A stretch of 64,000 nt of DNA, from positions 1,922,001-1,986,000 of the forward strand of contig CAKJVC010000068.1 in the NCBI GenBank assembly GCA_918026815.1. Reading direction: 5' to 3'. Below, in pieces: positions 21,012 through 32,800 of the stretch (position 1 is the first letter of the stretch; each line of letters starts with the position of its first letter). A program made the position numbers and the translations under genes. This DNA is from Chalara sp. BL73 (lineage: Eukaryota > Ascomycota > Leotiomycetes > Helotiales). The notes under the pieces are model-generated. The model worked only from the letters and a program-made list of their open reading frames with translations, did no database searches and was not told the origin of the DNA.

Positions 21012-22548
21012 TATTTCTTGTTTGTTTTTGAAATTCTAAGCAAATATATCGAAAGAAGGGGAAGGGGTGGACCAGCATATTAATAACTGTACTTGAACAC
21101 TGGCTAAAAGAATGGGTAATATGCGTACTCATCTTAAGTCATGTTGGTGTTTTTCCAAGGGTGCGCGACACATCAATTCTTGTGCATACTTTCACTCGTT
21201 TGCTCTTACGCTTCGCCATGCTTATTCCTTGTAGCAGTTGGTTGCTCTAACAAACAACCACCAGGGATTCACGGTTTCCCTCTCTTTCTTCCAAGTTTGA
21301 CATCAGACGAGAGGTGTTGAGAATCAAAAATGGTCAGAGAAATGAGAGGTAGTGCGGTTTTCATTTCCTTTGACATGTTGAAACCCCTCTTTTATGGGCA
21401 AGACCAACAAGAGGCAGCCAGTAAAGCTTGCATAAAGAATAAACAAGATTTACAATCGGTGGCGTATGATCAAGTCCGGTTATGACTATGGATCCAGCCT
21501 TCTCGTGACAAAGTGATACACTATTCTCGACGTTTCGTAGACTTCGAATAGTTGGCAAAAGGATCTTTTGGGACAGAAGCCCAAGGAGTGTTGATCTGGT
21601 CGGGATAAATACTGGCTCGGCCCGACGTCAACCGATGGCAACATAGTGCCAACCGACTTCCATATTTGTTGTGCCCCAGCACTCAATCAACTTCCATGGA
21701 TAGACTTCACCATCTCTCCTATCAAGTACGCATGTATTCTGAGAGCTATAAAGCTATTGAAAAAATTTTGCCGGATAAAAAAAAGGAAATTCCTGTTGAG
21801 CACACGCTACTCGCAACTTGAGCGAGAGACTGCTTCCATATCCACAAAAACAGGGACGTAACACCGGAAAATAAGATCATACCGGAGGCTTACATTGCTC
21901 ATGCGAGTCAATTGACTTGATGGAACAATACGAATGAGGGATGAAAGCGCTTTCCCCCTGAGCTCTGGCACTCGCTGCGCCTTCAAAAACACTCCTATCA
22001 ATGTTGCGGATAGAATTAGACTACAAGGGTCAAGAGACACCTGGGCAATCATATGGTTCTTATGCACACAAACAGAACGTAGGCGGAAGCCCACCTGTAT
22101 GTTGACTAATGAAGACAAGCACCGGAAAAAAAGGCAATGCTGCATCATCTGTGGATCCGAAAATTATCAGATCAAAAAAATAACCCACTCTTTTCACGCC
22201 AAGCTGCGTTCTCGCACGACGAATATGTCCCCATGCTCTTATCAGATCGAAATTTGCGAGAACTAACACCTTGGCAATATACTTTGGCCTGCTTACTTCC
22301 ATGTTAAAAGCTTGACCCTTTGCTAAGTTTTGCTAGCTCCATGTATTGGCCCATCGAAATGTCCGTGAAACACGTTGGCTTCCGAGTTATTCTGCATTCT
22401 ATGTTGGCTCCTTTAGGACTTACATCGCCGATCTCTCCCGGTTTCTTAGCGTCATGTGTTGAATAAGTGAAGGTCATATCCTCCGTGGAATTATTTTCTG
22501 TTTTTCTCAACCTCTGCAGCAAAGCTTCATTTTTCTGTCATCTCCAAA
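21012..22548. other. Gene-poor region between the FMO pseudogene and the MFS gene
   Basis: About 1.5 kb. Several overlapping short frames exist on both strands (for example 21361-21686 minus and 21934-22266 plus), but none is recognisable and none keeps a coding pattern. The 3' end holds the MFS gene promoter. Confidence 0.5.
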
Positions 22549-24462
22549 ATGGCTGAGAACAAAGTAAAGGAGGACGTTCAAGTGGCAGACGTCCCAAGGA
22601 CGTCGGATAGCTCTAGTATCAAAGACATTGAACACCCAAGTGGCAACGTCGCAAGTACCGCAGCTCAAGTGCCGCTGAGTTATAAGATTTTATCTGTCAT
22701 TCTGGTCTCTGGCATTGGGTTTGGGTCGAGTTGGAGCAGTGGAGTGACTGGAGCAATGAAATCCACATTGAAAAAGGTGGAGATCTCGACACCAGACACC
22801 GCGCAAAGACTGACTTCAAGCAGAAACTCAACATCAACAACACCCAATTCGCTCTTCTCGAATCCAGTGAGGATTTCTTGAAAACTCTTCTGATTCTGCT
22901 CTCCGGTGTGGTCACAGATAGAATAGGTGGAGCTCGAGCAATTCTATACGGAAATGCAATTGTTACCTTTGGGTCGATCTTAGTTGCTGCAGCTACAACG
23001 GTCCGAAGCTTTAGGTTTATGGTAGCTGGGAGAGTCATCTCAGCATTTGGAGATATTGCTACCCAAATCGCTCAATATAAGATTTTCTCAAGTTGGTTCC
23101 CTCCAAGTAATGGATTCGCTTCCACACTTGGACTGGAGTTAGCCATAGGCAAAATTGGAGGTTTTGTTGGTAAATCAACTGCAAATATCATTTCAAAGGT
23201 AAGAAAAAGTCCGCTAAAGTTTTCACGCATGTTTTGAATCTTTGTCTTCTTCTAGAAAATACTAACACATATCGATAGAACCTTGGTGATTTCAAGTGGG
23301 TATATTGGGTGGCAGTATTCATGAATCTGTTCACCAATCTAGTAACCTTTGTCTTTTACCTTTTCACGAAGTATGCCAACAAACGCTTTGCTAATATTAC
23401 GGACCCATCAACGGGAGAAAAACTGACCGAGAAGAACAAGAAATTCGAGCTCAGAAAAGTTGTAGAAATGCCTTGGGTCTTCTGGACTATCATTGCGTTT
23501 ACCATGTTTGAGACCAGTACAGCTTTTGTTTTCACTCAAAATGCAACTGAACTGGCTGAGCAAAGATTCAACACAGACAGCATCACGGCTGGCTGGTATA
23601 CATCGGTTCTGCAATATTCTGGATTCTTCGTCGTTCCGCTTCTTGGGATTTTCATTGACTTGTTTGGAAACCGTGTTTCACTCAGTAAGTTTTACCCGCC
23701 CTACCGACTTCTATATTTATCAAGCAGTATTTGCTACTCGTAGTGAGCTGGCTTGCCGGATCTCTCGATTGTTTACCATGAATAGCTACAACAATAAGAG
23801 GCATTCCGTTATCTGGGTATCATTACTGATTTGACTCTGTAGTGGCGTTCTGTGGCATCGGTGTCTTCATTGCCATGGCTTTGGTAAACTGGGCTCCTAC
23901 CACAAAGGGAACAGCTGCGGCATTCGGAATATATGCTTTTGCCTATTCATTCGGTCCAACCGTCATCATTGACAGTATCCGGACATCTATGTGGTATCAA
24001 GAGGTATTTGGCTCAGCATATGCACTCAAAATCACTACCAACAACGCGTAAGTCTGAGCTCTACCCGTCTAAGATCTAGTTGTAATCCACTGGCTAAATT
24101 ATAGCAACCACAGAATGAATATCATCATCAATCTTATCACAGGTCGCATCCAAGACGCAGACAACGACAGTTATGACAGAGTTATCATTGTTTATGTGGT
24201 GCTCTCGGCATTATCAGTTGTTGTCTCGGTTACGTTGGTGGTTCTCGCTATATTCTCCGTTGACCTTCGACGGCTGCAGTGGACACGCAAGCAGAGAATA
24301 GCAAATGGCAACTTAATCAACGAGAGGAAAGAGCGCTTTACGGTCGAGAAGGGAGCAATGAATCGGAGGCTCAGCATCTGCTGTTTTTCGGCTCTCTGCG
24401 TACTGGTTCTAGGTTCATGGTGCGCATATATTTGGGGAGCCGCGACTGGCAATAACTATTGA
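22549..24462 (+). CDS. Major facilitator superfamily transporter (MFSD1-like)
   Basis: Five exons: 22549-22776, 22821-23198, 23279-23684, 23843-24047 and 24114-24462, giving 521 residues. All introns keep phase. The first is only 44 bases with a weak GTGGAG donor; the second and third have good donors (GTAAGA, GTAAGT). The N-terminal ~45 residues are hydrophilic. Then come membrane helices, with family-like text at LLSGVVTDRIGGARAILYGN (the loop-2/3 signature), GDIATQIAQYKIFSSWFPPSNGFASTLG, GIFIDLFGNRVSLM and FGIYAFAYSFGPTVIIDSIR. Final helices end in a short tail. The layout resembles the MFSD1-type carriers found widely in fungi; animal MFSD1 is lysosomal. The substrate here is unknown. Confidence 0.87.
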
Positions 24463-24968
24463 GTATATTGATCTCACTAGACATGAAAGGAAGTCAAGGA
24501 CTAGAAGAAGTGGCCTCGTAACATTGATGGCACCTTCTCTGCTCTACACTTATAAGGCAATTCGGGAAAGAACTTCTAAGCCCTTTCCTTCTCCGTGGCC
24601 GTCTAGTACCTAAAATATCCACTTAACTTCATGAGCTTCTCTCAATATCACTCCAATGTCTATTTGGCACGATCTTTTCTTTGCTTTGGCTCATACCTAA
24701 CTGTAAGTGTTCTCTTTGATACTGATCTTACTTAAGCCAGGAGATTATGTATACCACTACCAAAGTGCGGCCATTGCGGGTCTCTGAGCGACATATATCC
24801 TGCACGAATGGCAAACAGTGTCAATACTCGATTTCTCCACAACATTTAACAATTTTGAGTTGTCAGAACTTGAGCGCTCATCAATCATTGATCCCCTTCG
24901 TCAATTTGATAAACTAACACACATTTGCAGACTGAGGAGCTCTAGTCCAAACATTCTACCGCCCAATC
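24463..24968. other. Intergenic region
   Basis: It holds the 3' flank of the transporter and the promoter of the next gene. No feature was recognised. Confidence 0.45.
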
Positions 24969-26139
24969 ATGTGTAAAATATACATCGCGATATGCAAGTG
25001 GTGCAGGTGAGTGGCCCACTTTTCATCCTAATCTACCAATCTGAACTGTACTGTCAAATTGGAAGTATGAACTGACCTTAGTTGAGAGGCACCGGAATAG
25101 GGATTTCGATTTTTATGAGTCATGCAGCTACATAGGGTGCTGTAGAGATCTCGAGGTTCTGCGTTGTGACATGCAGATGCTTCTTCCGAGCTGCGACTTT
25201 TGCACCTCACTCACAGCATGTGCAATCGTGGAGAACCAGTCGTGTGGCAAAACCTATTCCAGACTAGTCTATCAAGGAGACTGGGGCGATGAATTCCGGT
25301 TGAAATGGCACGACTGCAAAGTGTGCTTTATTCCATATTTACCACCACAGGCCCAGCAATATATCGAGATTGTAGACGGTCAGGAGTCTCCATCTGACTT
25401 GGGCACGTTCTCAGATGATGAACTGCATGATTCTTTCTTCACAGATTGGGAGACTAGTTCAGGATCTCATTCAGCACCAGCGTCTGATCCAGGAACAAGT
25501 CTTGCACAGCTTGGGGATACTCGAGATCGGGTAGATAGGCAATCAGAGAGATTGCAGCCTGCCAGAGGAGTTAGAGAGAGAGACCTAAGGGTATCCCGGC
25601 CAAGCTTGCGAAGACGGCATAGTGCGCCGATGAGGGAGAGTTGTTATCCTGTACCAAATGGCCTTTTTTATAATTTTCAGACGAACCTGCCAGCAGGGAA
25701 TGTTTCCAGTCTTAGTGTACAGGCCTTCCCTACACATGAGCAGAACCGTGTTGAGACCGCAGGCGGCTTGGGACATAGGCAAATACCAATCGATGAAGCG
25801 ATAGTCAGTATCCTCGAAGACCGTGCTCGCCGAGGCGTCCCTCCAGAGGCTTTACTGAACAATTCTGGCCTAACCAGAGTGCTGGGTCCTCCTTTCAGGC
25901 CAAATCCAGAATTGCTATCAATGCGAAGAGCGAGGCTAACTAGGATAACGAATCAAATAAGACGGCGAAACTTTCCTTGGTTAAATCCTCCGGAGTCGCA
26001 GACGATAACACGTCCTGAGCCAATAAACGCAGATCCTGCTGCCTCACAAACACCGCCTGGTATGTACGCAGATATGAGCGAACTGGTGGATCGTGAATCA
26101 TCTACTACTGTCTCGACGATACCACCTTCTCCAATATAG
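24969..26139 (+). CDS. Hypothetical protein with Cys-rich N-terminus and disordered Arg-rich body
   Basis: I propose two exons, 24969-25006 and 25128-26139 (donor GTGAGT, acceptor CATGCAG, phase 2), for 349 residues. The N-terminus MCKIYIAICKWCSYIGCC, followed by RDLEVLRCD, LLPSCDFC and SCGKTY, contains clustered Cys. This resembles the short N-terminal Cys module of many unannotated fungal proteins. The middle is Ser/Asp-rich. An Arg-rich section follows (VRERDLRVSRPSLRRRHS), then a short helical region (DEAIVSILEDRARRGVPP), and a disordered tail. The main frame from 25171 is open for 322 codons. The first exon is supported only by Cys pattern and splice phase. Function unknown; Cys-cluster metal binding is a guess. 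Confidence 0.55.
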
Positions 26140-26637
26140 ATTCGTCTGCATGTTAAGGAGCTGGTGGGAAATTTAATAGCGGTTCTTGGGGGAATCATTA
26201 TTTCTAGGAGAGATAGGAATAGCATCGTGCTGCAGGCATACCATAGCGATAATGATTAAAGTTCTTCAAGCCTTCCTCTTCCTACTTTTTGAAATGCTGT
26301 AAGACGTTCGAAATAAACCTAATACCCAAAATTTTGTATATTGCATGCTATGTTGAACTAAGCACCCTTCTTCTATTCTTTGTCCGACTGATATGCGAGA
26401 GCCTTGGAGGCGGCTGCCCGATTCTAGATGGCCGATTCGGCAATCAGCGTGTACTTCTAGACCTCATAACACTCATGCGTGCCCAGGAATTCCACTAATA
26501 CACCATGGACACCGATGCCTCAGACTTCTTGATAGAAGCTAGTTGTCTGTCAAATACTTTGATTTATAGCCTCTGGACGCCGTTATGTACAAATCTCCAG
26601 CCTCTCCCATCTATGTCCCCGGATCGACCCTCATCCC
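26140..26637. other. Intergenic between convergent genes
   Basis: It holds the 3' flanks of the hypothetical gene (plus) and the complex I subunit gene (minus). No feature was recognised. Confidence 0.5.
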
Positions 26638-26930
26638 TCACTCGTCATCATATCCGCTTAATTGTTTCCTCGGTCCTGATGGAACTGCCGTATACATTAG
26701 CACGGGCTCTTTCCGCTCAGCTGTCTTCGGAGGGACGTACTTGGGTATGTGAGTGGAATTGGTGGTCTTGGGTATTGATCTCCGGCTAGCCGTCTGGTGA
26801 CCGGCCCAATGACGAAGAAAGCCGGGCCTAAGGAACCGATGACGAGTGACCAGAAGATCGCGGGCTTTTCAATGGCTGCCCATCGCACGTAGCGGATGGG
26901 CTCTTTGAAGAATCGTGGGTAGGCCGACAT
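26638..26930 (-). CDS. nuo9.5: NADH:ubiquinone oxidoreductase 9.5-kDa subunit
   Basis: Two exons, 26930-26741 and 26684-26638, with intron GTACGT...GGCAG of 56 bases in phase 1. The product has 78 residues. It begins MSAYPRFFKEPIRYVRWAA and continues EKPAIFWSLVIGSLGPAFFVIGPVTRR, a single membrane helix. The spliced end is IPLTYPIPSGPRKQLSGYDDE, which closely follows the known fungal 9.5-kDa complex I subunit (NDUFA3-like). The correct C-terminus appears only when the intron is removed, which fixes the model. It is a supernumerary membrane-arm subunit of mitochondrial complex I. It is transcribed away from the WBP1 gene with 301 bases between the two starts. Confidence 0.95.
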
Positions 26931-27231
26931 TGTGGATGTAGCTGCGGCCGTTAGAGGTGCTGCGCTGGCTGTAGGGGATCTTCTACTTACTCAATTGACC
27001 CTATGCAGCCGCGCCTCGACCTAGTCTTGTGGTGGTAGAGCGGTAGTGGTTTTTACAGAGAGCTTCGGCTTGGATCACGACGTCAAAGTCACAGGGAAGC
27101 TTTGAGGTCACGTGCGCGAGAGGACGAACCCCTGTCCGTGGTGGAGATCTTGGCGGGTCGAGGATACGTTTCCTAAAGCTTCGCAAGCTGGCGAAATAGA
27201 GACAACAAGCTCCCAATTCACAACGACGACA
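26931..27231. promoter_or_regulatory. Bidirectional promoter region (nuo9.5 / WBP1)
   Basis: 301 bases separate the two divergent start codons. The region contains CACGTG at about 27110-27115 (tcacgtgcgcg) and GC-rich stretches. The compactness suggests a shared promoter; this is inference, not shown. Confidence 0.5.
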
Positions 27232-28788
27232 ATGCGGTGGTTACTTTCTTTGCTGCTGCTGGGCCTGCTTGCTGCGGTCGAGGCGGTGAGCTCCAGCGGG
27301 AATAAATTATTGGTCATTCTTGAGGAATTGGCGGATAAGTCGAAGTACTCGAAATATTTTGGGGATCTCGAAGGTATGGGAATGGCTCGGCGGGTTTCTT
27401 TTGGTGAAGAGCATGTACTGACGATAGGCTATAGGTAGAGGTTTTGAGATTAAGTACGAGTCACCGAAGAATGAGAAGGCCGCATTGTTTGTGTTGGGAG
27501 AGAGAGCATTTGATCATGTTCTTATTCTGCCTTCAAAGTCAAAAGGTACCTTATTTCTGTACACACAGTCGAGAACGTAAACTGATCATCTGCAGGTCTT
27601 GGACCAAACCTAACCCCAAAGATCTTCTTGGATTTCATCAATGCCGGCGGCAACATCCTCCTAACCCTTTCTGCCTCTACACCCACTCCTTCCGCGCTTG
27701 TATCACTCCTCCTCGAACTCGATATCCACCTGCCTACCGACCGCAATGCCCTAGTTGTAGATCACTTCAACTACGATATTACCAGCGCTCAAGAGAAACA
27801 CGATGTTATCGTTCTGCCTCGTCCAGGATCGCTCCGACCAGATGTCAAGAACTTCTTCGCGGGGCGTGCAGACAACAAGGATCTGATCGCTTTCCCAAGA
27901 GGGGTGGGTCAGATTTTGGGCAACAACAATCCTCTTCTAACTCCCATTCTTCGTGCCCCCAGGACTGCATACTCGTACAATCCCAAGGACGAGGCTGAGG
28001 CAGTGGAGGATCCGTTTGCGGTTGGGGAGCAATTATCGTTGATCAGCACTTTGCAGGCGAGAAACTCTGCACGGTTTACGGTCGTTGGATCTGCGGAGAT
28101 GTTGGAGAATGATTGGTTTGACGCCAAGATCAAGAAGACCTCGGGAATCAATAGTGTTAAATCAGCGAACCAGGCTTTCCTGAAGGAAGTTACGGGCTGG
28201 ACTTTCAACGAGATTGGAATTTTGAAGGTCGGAAAAATTGAGCATTATCTCAACGAGAATGGAGTACGAAGCAATGTCACCAACCCAAAAATTTATCGGG
28301 TTAAGAACGATGTGGTATGTGATTTTACAATCTGGAAGTTCGAGAAGCTAATCATGAGTTAGACATATGAGATTGAGGTCTCAGAATACTCCTGGGACAA
28401 ATGGATCCCATTTACACCTGCCACTGGCGATAATATCCAGTTGGAATTCTCCATGCTCTCGCCCTTCCACCGCCTGAACCTTAAGCCTTCCAAAACAACC
28501 CCAACATCTACTATCTTCACGACCGCCTTCAAGCTACCCGATCAACACGGCATCTTCAACTTCAAGATTAACCACAAGCGACCTTTCCTCTCGAATGTAG
28601 AGGAGAAGAATACCGTTACTGTTCGTCACTTTGCACACGATGAGTGGCCAAGGAGTTGGGTAATTAGCAATGCATGGCCATGGATTGCAGGAATTAGCGT
28701 TACGGTCACGGGATGGATTGCATTTGTGGCGGTTTGGCTTTATAGTGCGCCTGTGCCATTGACGGCTGGCGGGAAGAAAGTGCAATAG
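27232..28788 (+). CDS. WBP1: Oligosaccharyltransferase 48-kDa subunit (OST48/Wbp1)
   Basis: Four exons: 27232-27373, 27435-27545, 27596-28314 and 28363-28788, giving 465 residues; all phases agree. A signal peptide (MRWLLSLLLLGLLAAVEAVSS) is followed by the lumenal domain: KLLVILEELADKSKYSKYFGDLE, GRGFEIKYESP, FDHVLILPSKSKGLGP, LTPKIFLDFINAGGNILLTL and IVLPRPGSLRP. A membrane helix (WIAGISVTVTGWIAFVAVWLY) lies near the C-terminus and the protein ends with a Lys-rich tail (GGKKVQ), a possible ER-retrieval signal as in Wbp1. It is an essential part of the ER complex that transfers glycans to Asn in nascent proteins. The in-frame ATG at 27112 belongs to the leader. Confidence 0.96.
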
Positions 28789-29819
28789 ATATGGCTGGTT
28801 TGGTATGAAAATATGTATTGTATGATGTAACAAATAAAAGCGTGCATGTCATAGAGAATTGACTCTTTTCTTATGTTCCGTGGAATCAAATAAAAGGACC
28901 GTGATACTAAGCTCAGATAAAACCCAAAGGTAACAACCTCACAATGTGGTAGCAACCTATCCTCCGCCAAGAACCCTTCGCTTACCCCCTTTCCCAAACA
29001 TCCTACACTTCCCGCCACCTCACTCACCACAGCACTCAAAATCAACATACAACCCAGCATTTCAAGGTCGTCTACTTACCTACACATACCGTATCAGCTC
29101 TAACCCTATATCATACACCGCAACCCTTAACCCCCCCCCCCCTCTTCTCCCCCTCCCCCAAGCGCCTCCCCTCCTTTCTCGAACCCAACCATCGTCTTAC
29201 TCCGCATCTCTATTACCCGGCCCCTTAATGATCCCAGGTAGCTACGTTAACCTCGCATGTAAATTCTAAATGCAAGATGCCCGGTTCCTTTCACAAAAGG
29301 GGCGGGAGCCCAGGTCTCGCTCTGATCATGTTGTATTTTTGCCGTTTTGCTTTATGTTGCGGTACGGTGCGGAGAGATGCGCGGTGGAGAGGGGGGAGGG
29401 GGGGAGGGCCTCTTCTGGGGGGTTGGGTACCGGGTTCCAACGCTGACGAGAGCTGCGGAGTAGTGCTTTGTCATGGCATATGGATATCTCGCGGACCCTG
29501 AGTGCGTAGGTTCGTGCAGCTTGCCTTAATCGTTGCCATTGGCTGGGAGAGGAGAAAAAAGTGATACAGATAAAATTCTTTGGTTCCATGCTCTGAGCTA
29601 AATACATCCATTTTTAGGAAACCACGCGCCTGCCCTTGCTTCCGAACGCCGTGTGATGCATCATAAAAGGCGTCGCAATCATAGCCCATCTCTATCTTTG
29701 TACACCTTATCTCTTTACTTACTCGTCTATAATCCGATTTCACTGTATCTGTTCACTACGAACATGTAGAAATGGTTGTTCATCTCTCTCTTTGTACCAG
29801 GTTCCATTCATACTGTGTG
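28789..29819. other. Convergent intergenic region with C- and G-rich runs
   Basis: It lies between the 3' ends of WBP1 (plus) and the BEACH gene (minus). It contains a run of twelve C at about 29131-29142 followed by more C-tracts to 29159, and a G-tract series at 29391-29427 (six Gs, then GGGGGGG, GGG, GGGGGG, GGG). Each fits a canonical G-quadruplex pattern, on opposite strands. No gene is supported; frames crossing the runs are low-complexity. Confidence 0.55.
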
Positions 29820-32800
29820 CTAGTTAGCTTGGTGTTCCAACATCGCATAGAAGAGGGAGCTCACCACACGTCCATCATCGTCCCCGGTATATACACCCTG
29901 TGGCATAGGCGTGACGCATGTGATGGCTGAATCCACGTTGCCGCCGTCCTCCACTTTCCGTCTTGTATCAACATGATCTAATCGCTTCACCAGTTCGAGC
30001 TTCCATTTCCCGCCGCCCTCATTCACGCTCCCTTTGGTAACAATTTTTTTCCAGACATTAACAACCCCTCTACGTTGACCGGTGAATATGAGTTGGTTCT
30101 CTAACCACTCGTTTCCAGTGCCTTCGTAGAAAGCGCAGCTGGAGATCCAGTCATCATGGTCAGTACAAACATTCTGGTCGAGTAGTAGCTCGCCATTGAG
30201 AGTGTACAGTGCCACCTTTTGCCCTCGACAAAGCATGATATCACCAGAGACATCGTTGATGCGCGCACACTCGATCGGCCGTCCTTTGGTTAGTTTGCGA
30301 ACGAACTCTAGACGATTTAGGTCCCAGAGTATAACTGTGCCATCGGATGAGGCTGATAAAAGGGTTGAGTACTTCTGCGAGACTGCGAGTGTTGTGACTG
30401 GTGTCTTGTGGCCGAACAAGGACGAGCGAGGTGAGAGTTCAACAGTCTTTCCGAGTTGGGTATTGATTGTATGGGCGGAGATCACGCAGTCTTCACCTGC
30501 AGTGATAAGGATCTGTGATGAGGCAAATAACGCACATGAGAGTTGCCCCTGATGTAAATTTTCGAAGAGGCCTGCTAGCTTCTTGGATTCGTAAGATTCA
30601 CGTTCGCGGAAGAAGAATCGTAGGCTGTTGTCTGCAAATCCCCATTCTAGGTATTTGTCATAGTGTGGGGGAAGGTTGAGCCGTAATGCCGTGGAGGACA
30701 GGAAGCAATTTAGTCTGGAAGACCAGACAAGGGAGTTAACTCTCTCGTGAGTTTCAATTATGGGGAAAGGAGTGGCGATTAATGACTCTGCAGAAGTATC
30801 AAGACGTTTAATCTTATGGCGCATCTCTTCCCGAGATTGATGTGGCTTCGAGAAGACTTGGTGAGGTGTTTGACCAAAATTATGGATGATGCCTATGGTT
30901 GCAAGTCTCTCCACGGGATCTTCAATGGTATCAAGATCCTTGGCTCCATGGTAAGAAAGGTGGTGGAAAACGTTAACACTCTCAATGGCAGCTTCTCCGC
31001 GCTGCTTGGAGCCAAAAACCAAGTCGATCCAGTCGTGAAGATGTTTGCTAACGTAGGGGCTTTCGAGAGCTTCACGATGTTTAGCAATAAATATTTTAGG
31101 ATCCCCCTTCGCCCAAGGCGGGAGATCAACAGTATCAATGGCTCCACCATTTCCTTGCCTCATTCCAAAATTGTACCCGTTGCTGTTAGTCAGAAACTCA
31201 GGCAGGTAGAAGAACTCTGGAATCAGCTCGCGTACGTCTGACATGTTATCTCTTGATGCTGATTCCCATGCTTTTTGTATCGAGAAGAATAGTCGGTCCG
31301 GATGATCGAAGTTTCCTCCTTGCAACAACAGGTATGACTGCACAAAAGGCTGAAGTCTGATGAGATATCCGGTCACGATCATGGCAGAGGAGTAATGAGT
31401 GCCGTAGTGGAAGGCCGGAGTGTGCTGGTCGCTCATGTCTGCGAAAGTTTTGTACCTCTCAATGAAATCTGCTTGCCGACTTGCATGTTGGGCACCCATG
31501 GGTTTGGTTAAGTCTCTGAAAGATGCGGGATTATCAAGGTCCAGTTCTTCACTTGTGTAATCAGCCAATACCCATGGGAACACCGGATACTGAGTGAGGT
31601 CATTGAACGTGCGTCCAGCCATGGTGTTAACCAGCATCAAATAATGGAAATTCGATAGTTCTCCTTTAGCCCACCTGCGCATTGCAGGATTCCATGCTGA
31701 TGAGTTGAATATGTTACCAAACTTGGAGCCAAAAGATGAAGAGGTTTCTTCTGCAACTTTGAGACAATCTAAACGCCAACCATGTTCGGGATTGGGAAGG
31801 CTAGCTTGACCACCTGTGTGTGGTGCCTTGGAAGAAAGCTTGTTATATAGATCATCCCTCACAACGGGGGATAGTGCTGTCAAAAGATAGCTACGTCCAT
31901 CTGTAAAGAAAACCTCAATGGCAACGTCTCGAAAGAGGAAGCGGCGTTTAGACATGCTGAGTACGTCATTCCACTTCCAGCTCCTGGACTCCTGTTCCGC
32001 TCGTGAAGGCGGAGCACGCTTCTCGGTTGCATTTTGACCAGAAATTAGTTGCAGATATGGATCTCGTTCTTCAGTTGGGGCCTGTAGAACGTTGACAATC
32101 TCTCCGTCGCTTCTCTGAAAAACATTATCAATGAGGTAAAGAGAATCCTTCCCAATGATCAACAGGCCTTCAATCGCCTCGAGTCCAAGTACTCGTGAAA
32201 TATTAAAGACTTGCTGTACTTGATCCCCTCGTTGCAGACTTCGCATGACTTTACGATTCTTGTCTTCGTAAGCTTCATCACTGGGCTCGTTTGGGTCCTC
32301 GATAAGTTCAAAATCTTCTTCAGCCGGAGCCTTCTCCTCGGATCCATTGTTATTCTCTGGTTGTGTATTCCCTGTATCTTCTGAACCCTCGATTGGTGTC
32401 CGATTAAAAGGGAACCCCCCGGGAGATGGAGCATTCTCACTTGCAGGTGTAGGGGCTGCCAAAAGCTTGTTTGGTGTTTTGGAAGGCCCGTTTAGAAGGT
32501 CTGTTGCTCTGCGTTTTGGCAGATAATCGTAAGATGGAGGTGCACGATCCGGTACCATCCTAAGACGCATTCGATCACGACCCTCTGTTCGATCAAGCTT
32601 CCACTTCGTGTTTCTACCGTCTGCAAAGACAGCACAAGGCCGCTTCAGCTCACGGTCCATCTTAGAGAAGGTAGATGCCAAGAAGGTAAAATTATCTGCC
32701 TGATCCTGCTGCGCTCGCTGATGTTTAAGGTGTTCTGAAGCGTAGATATTCTTCATCCAAAGAGCCGAAGAAATATCATGTCGCAGAAGGATATGTTCTT

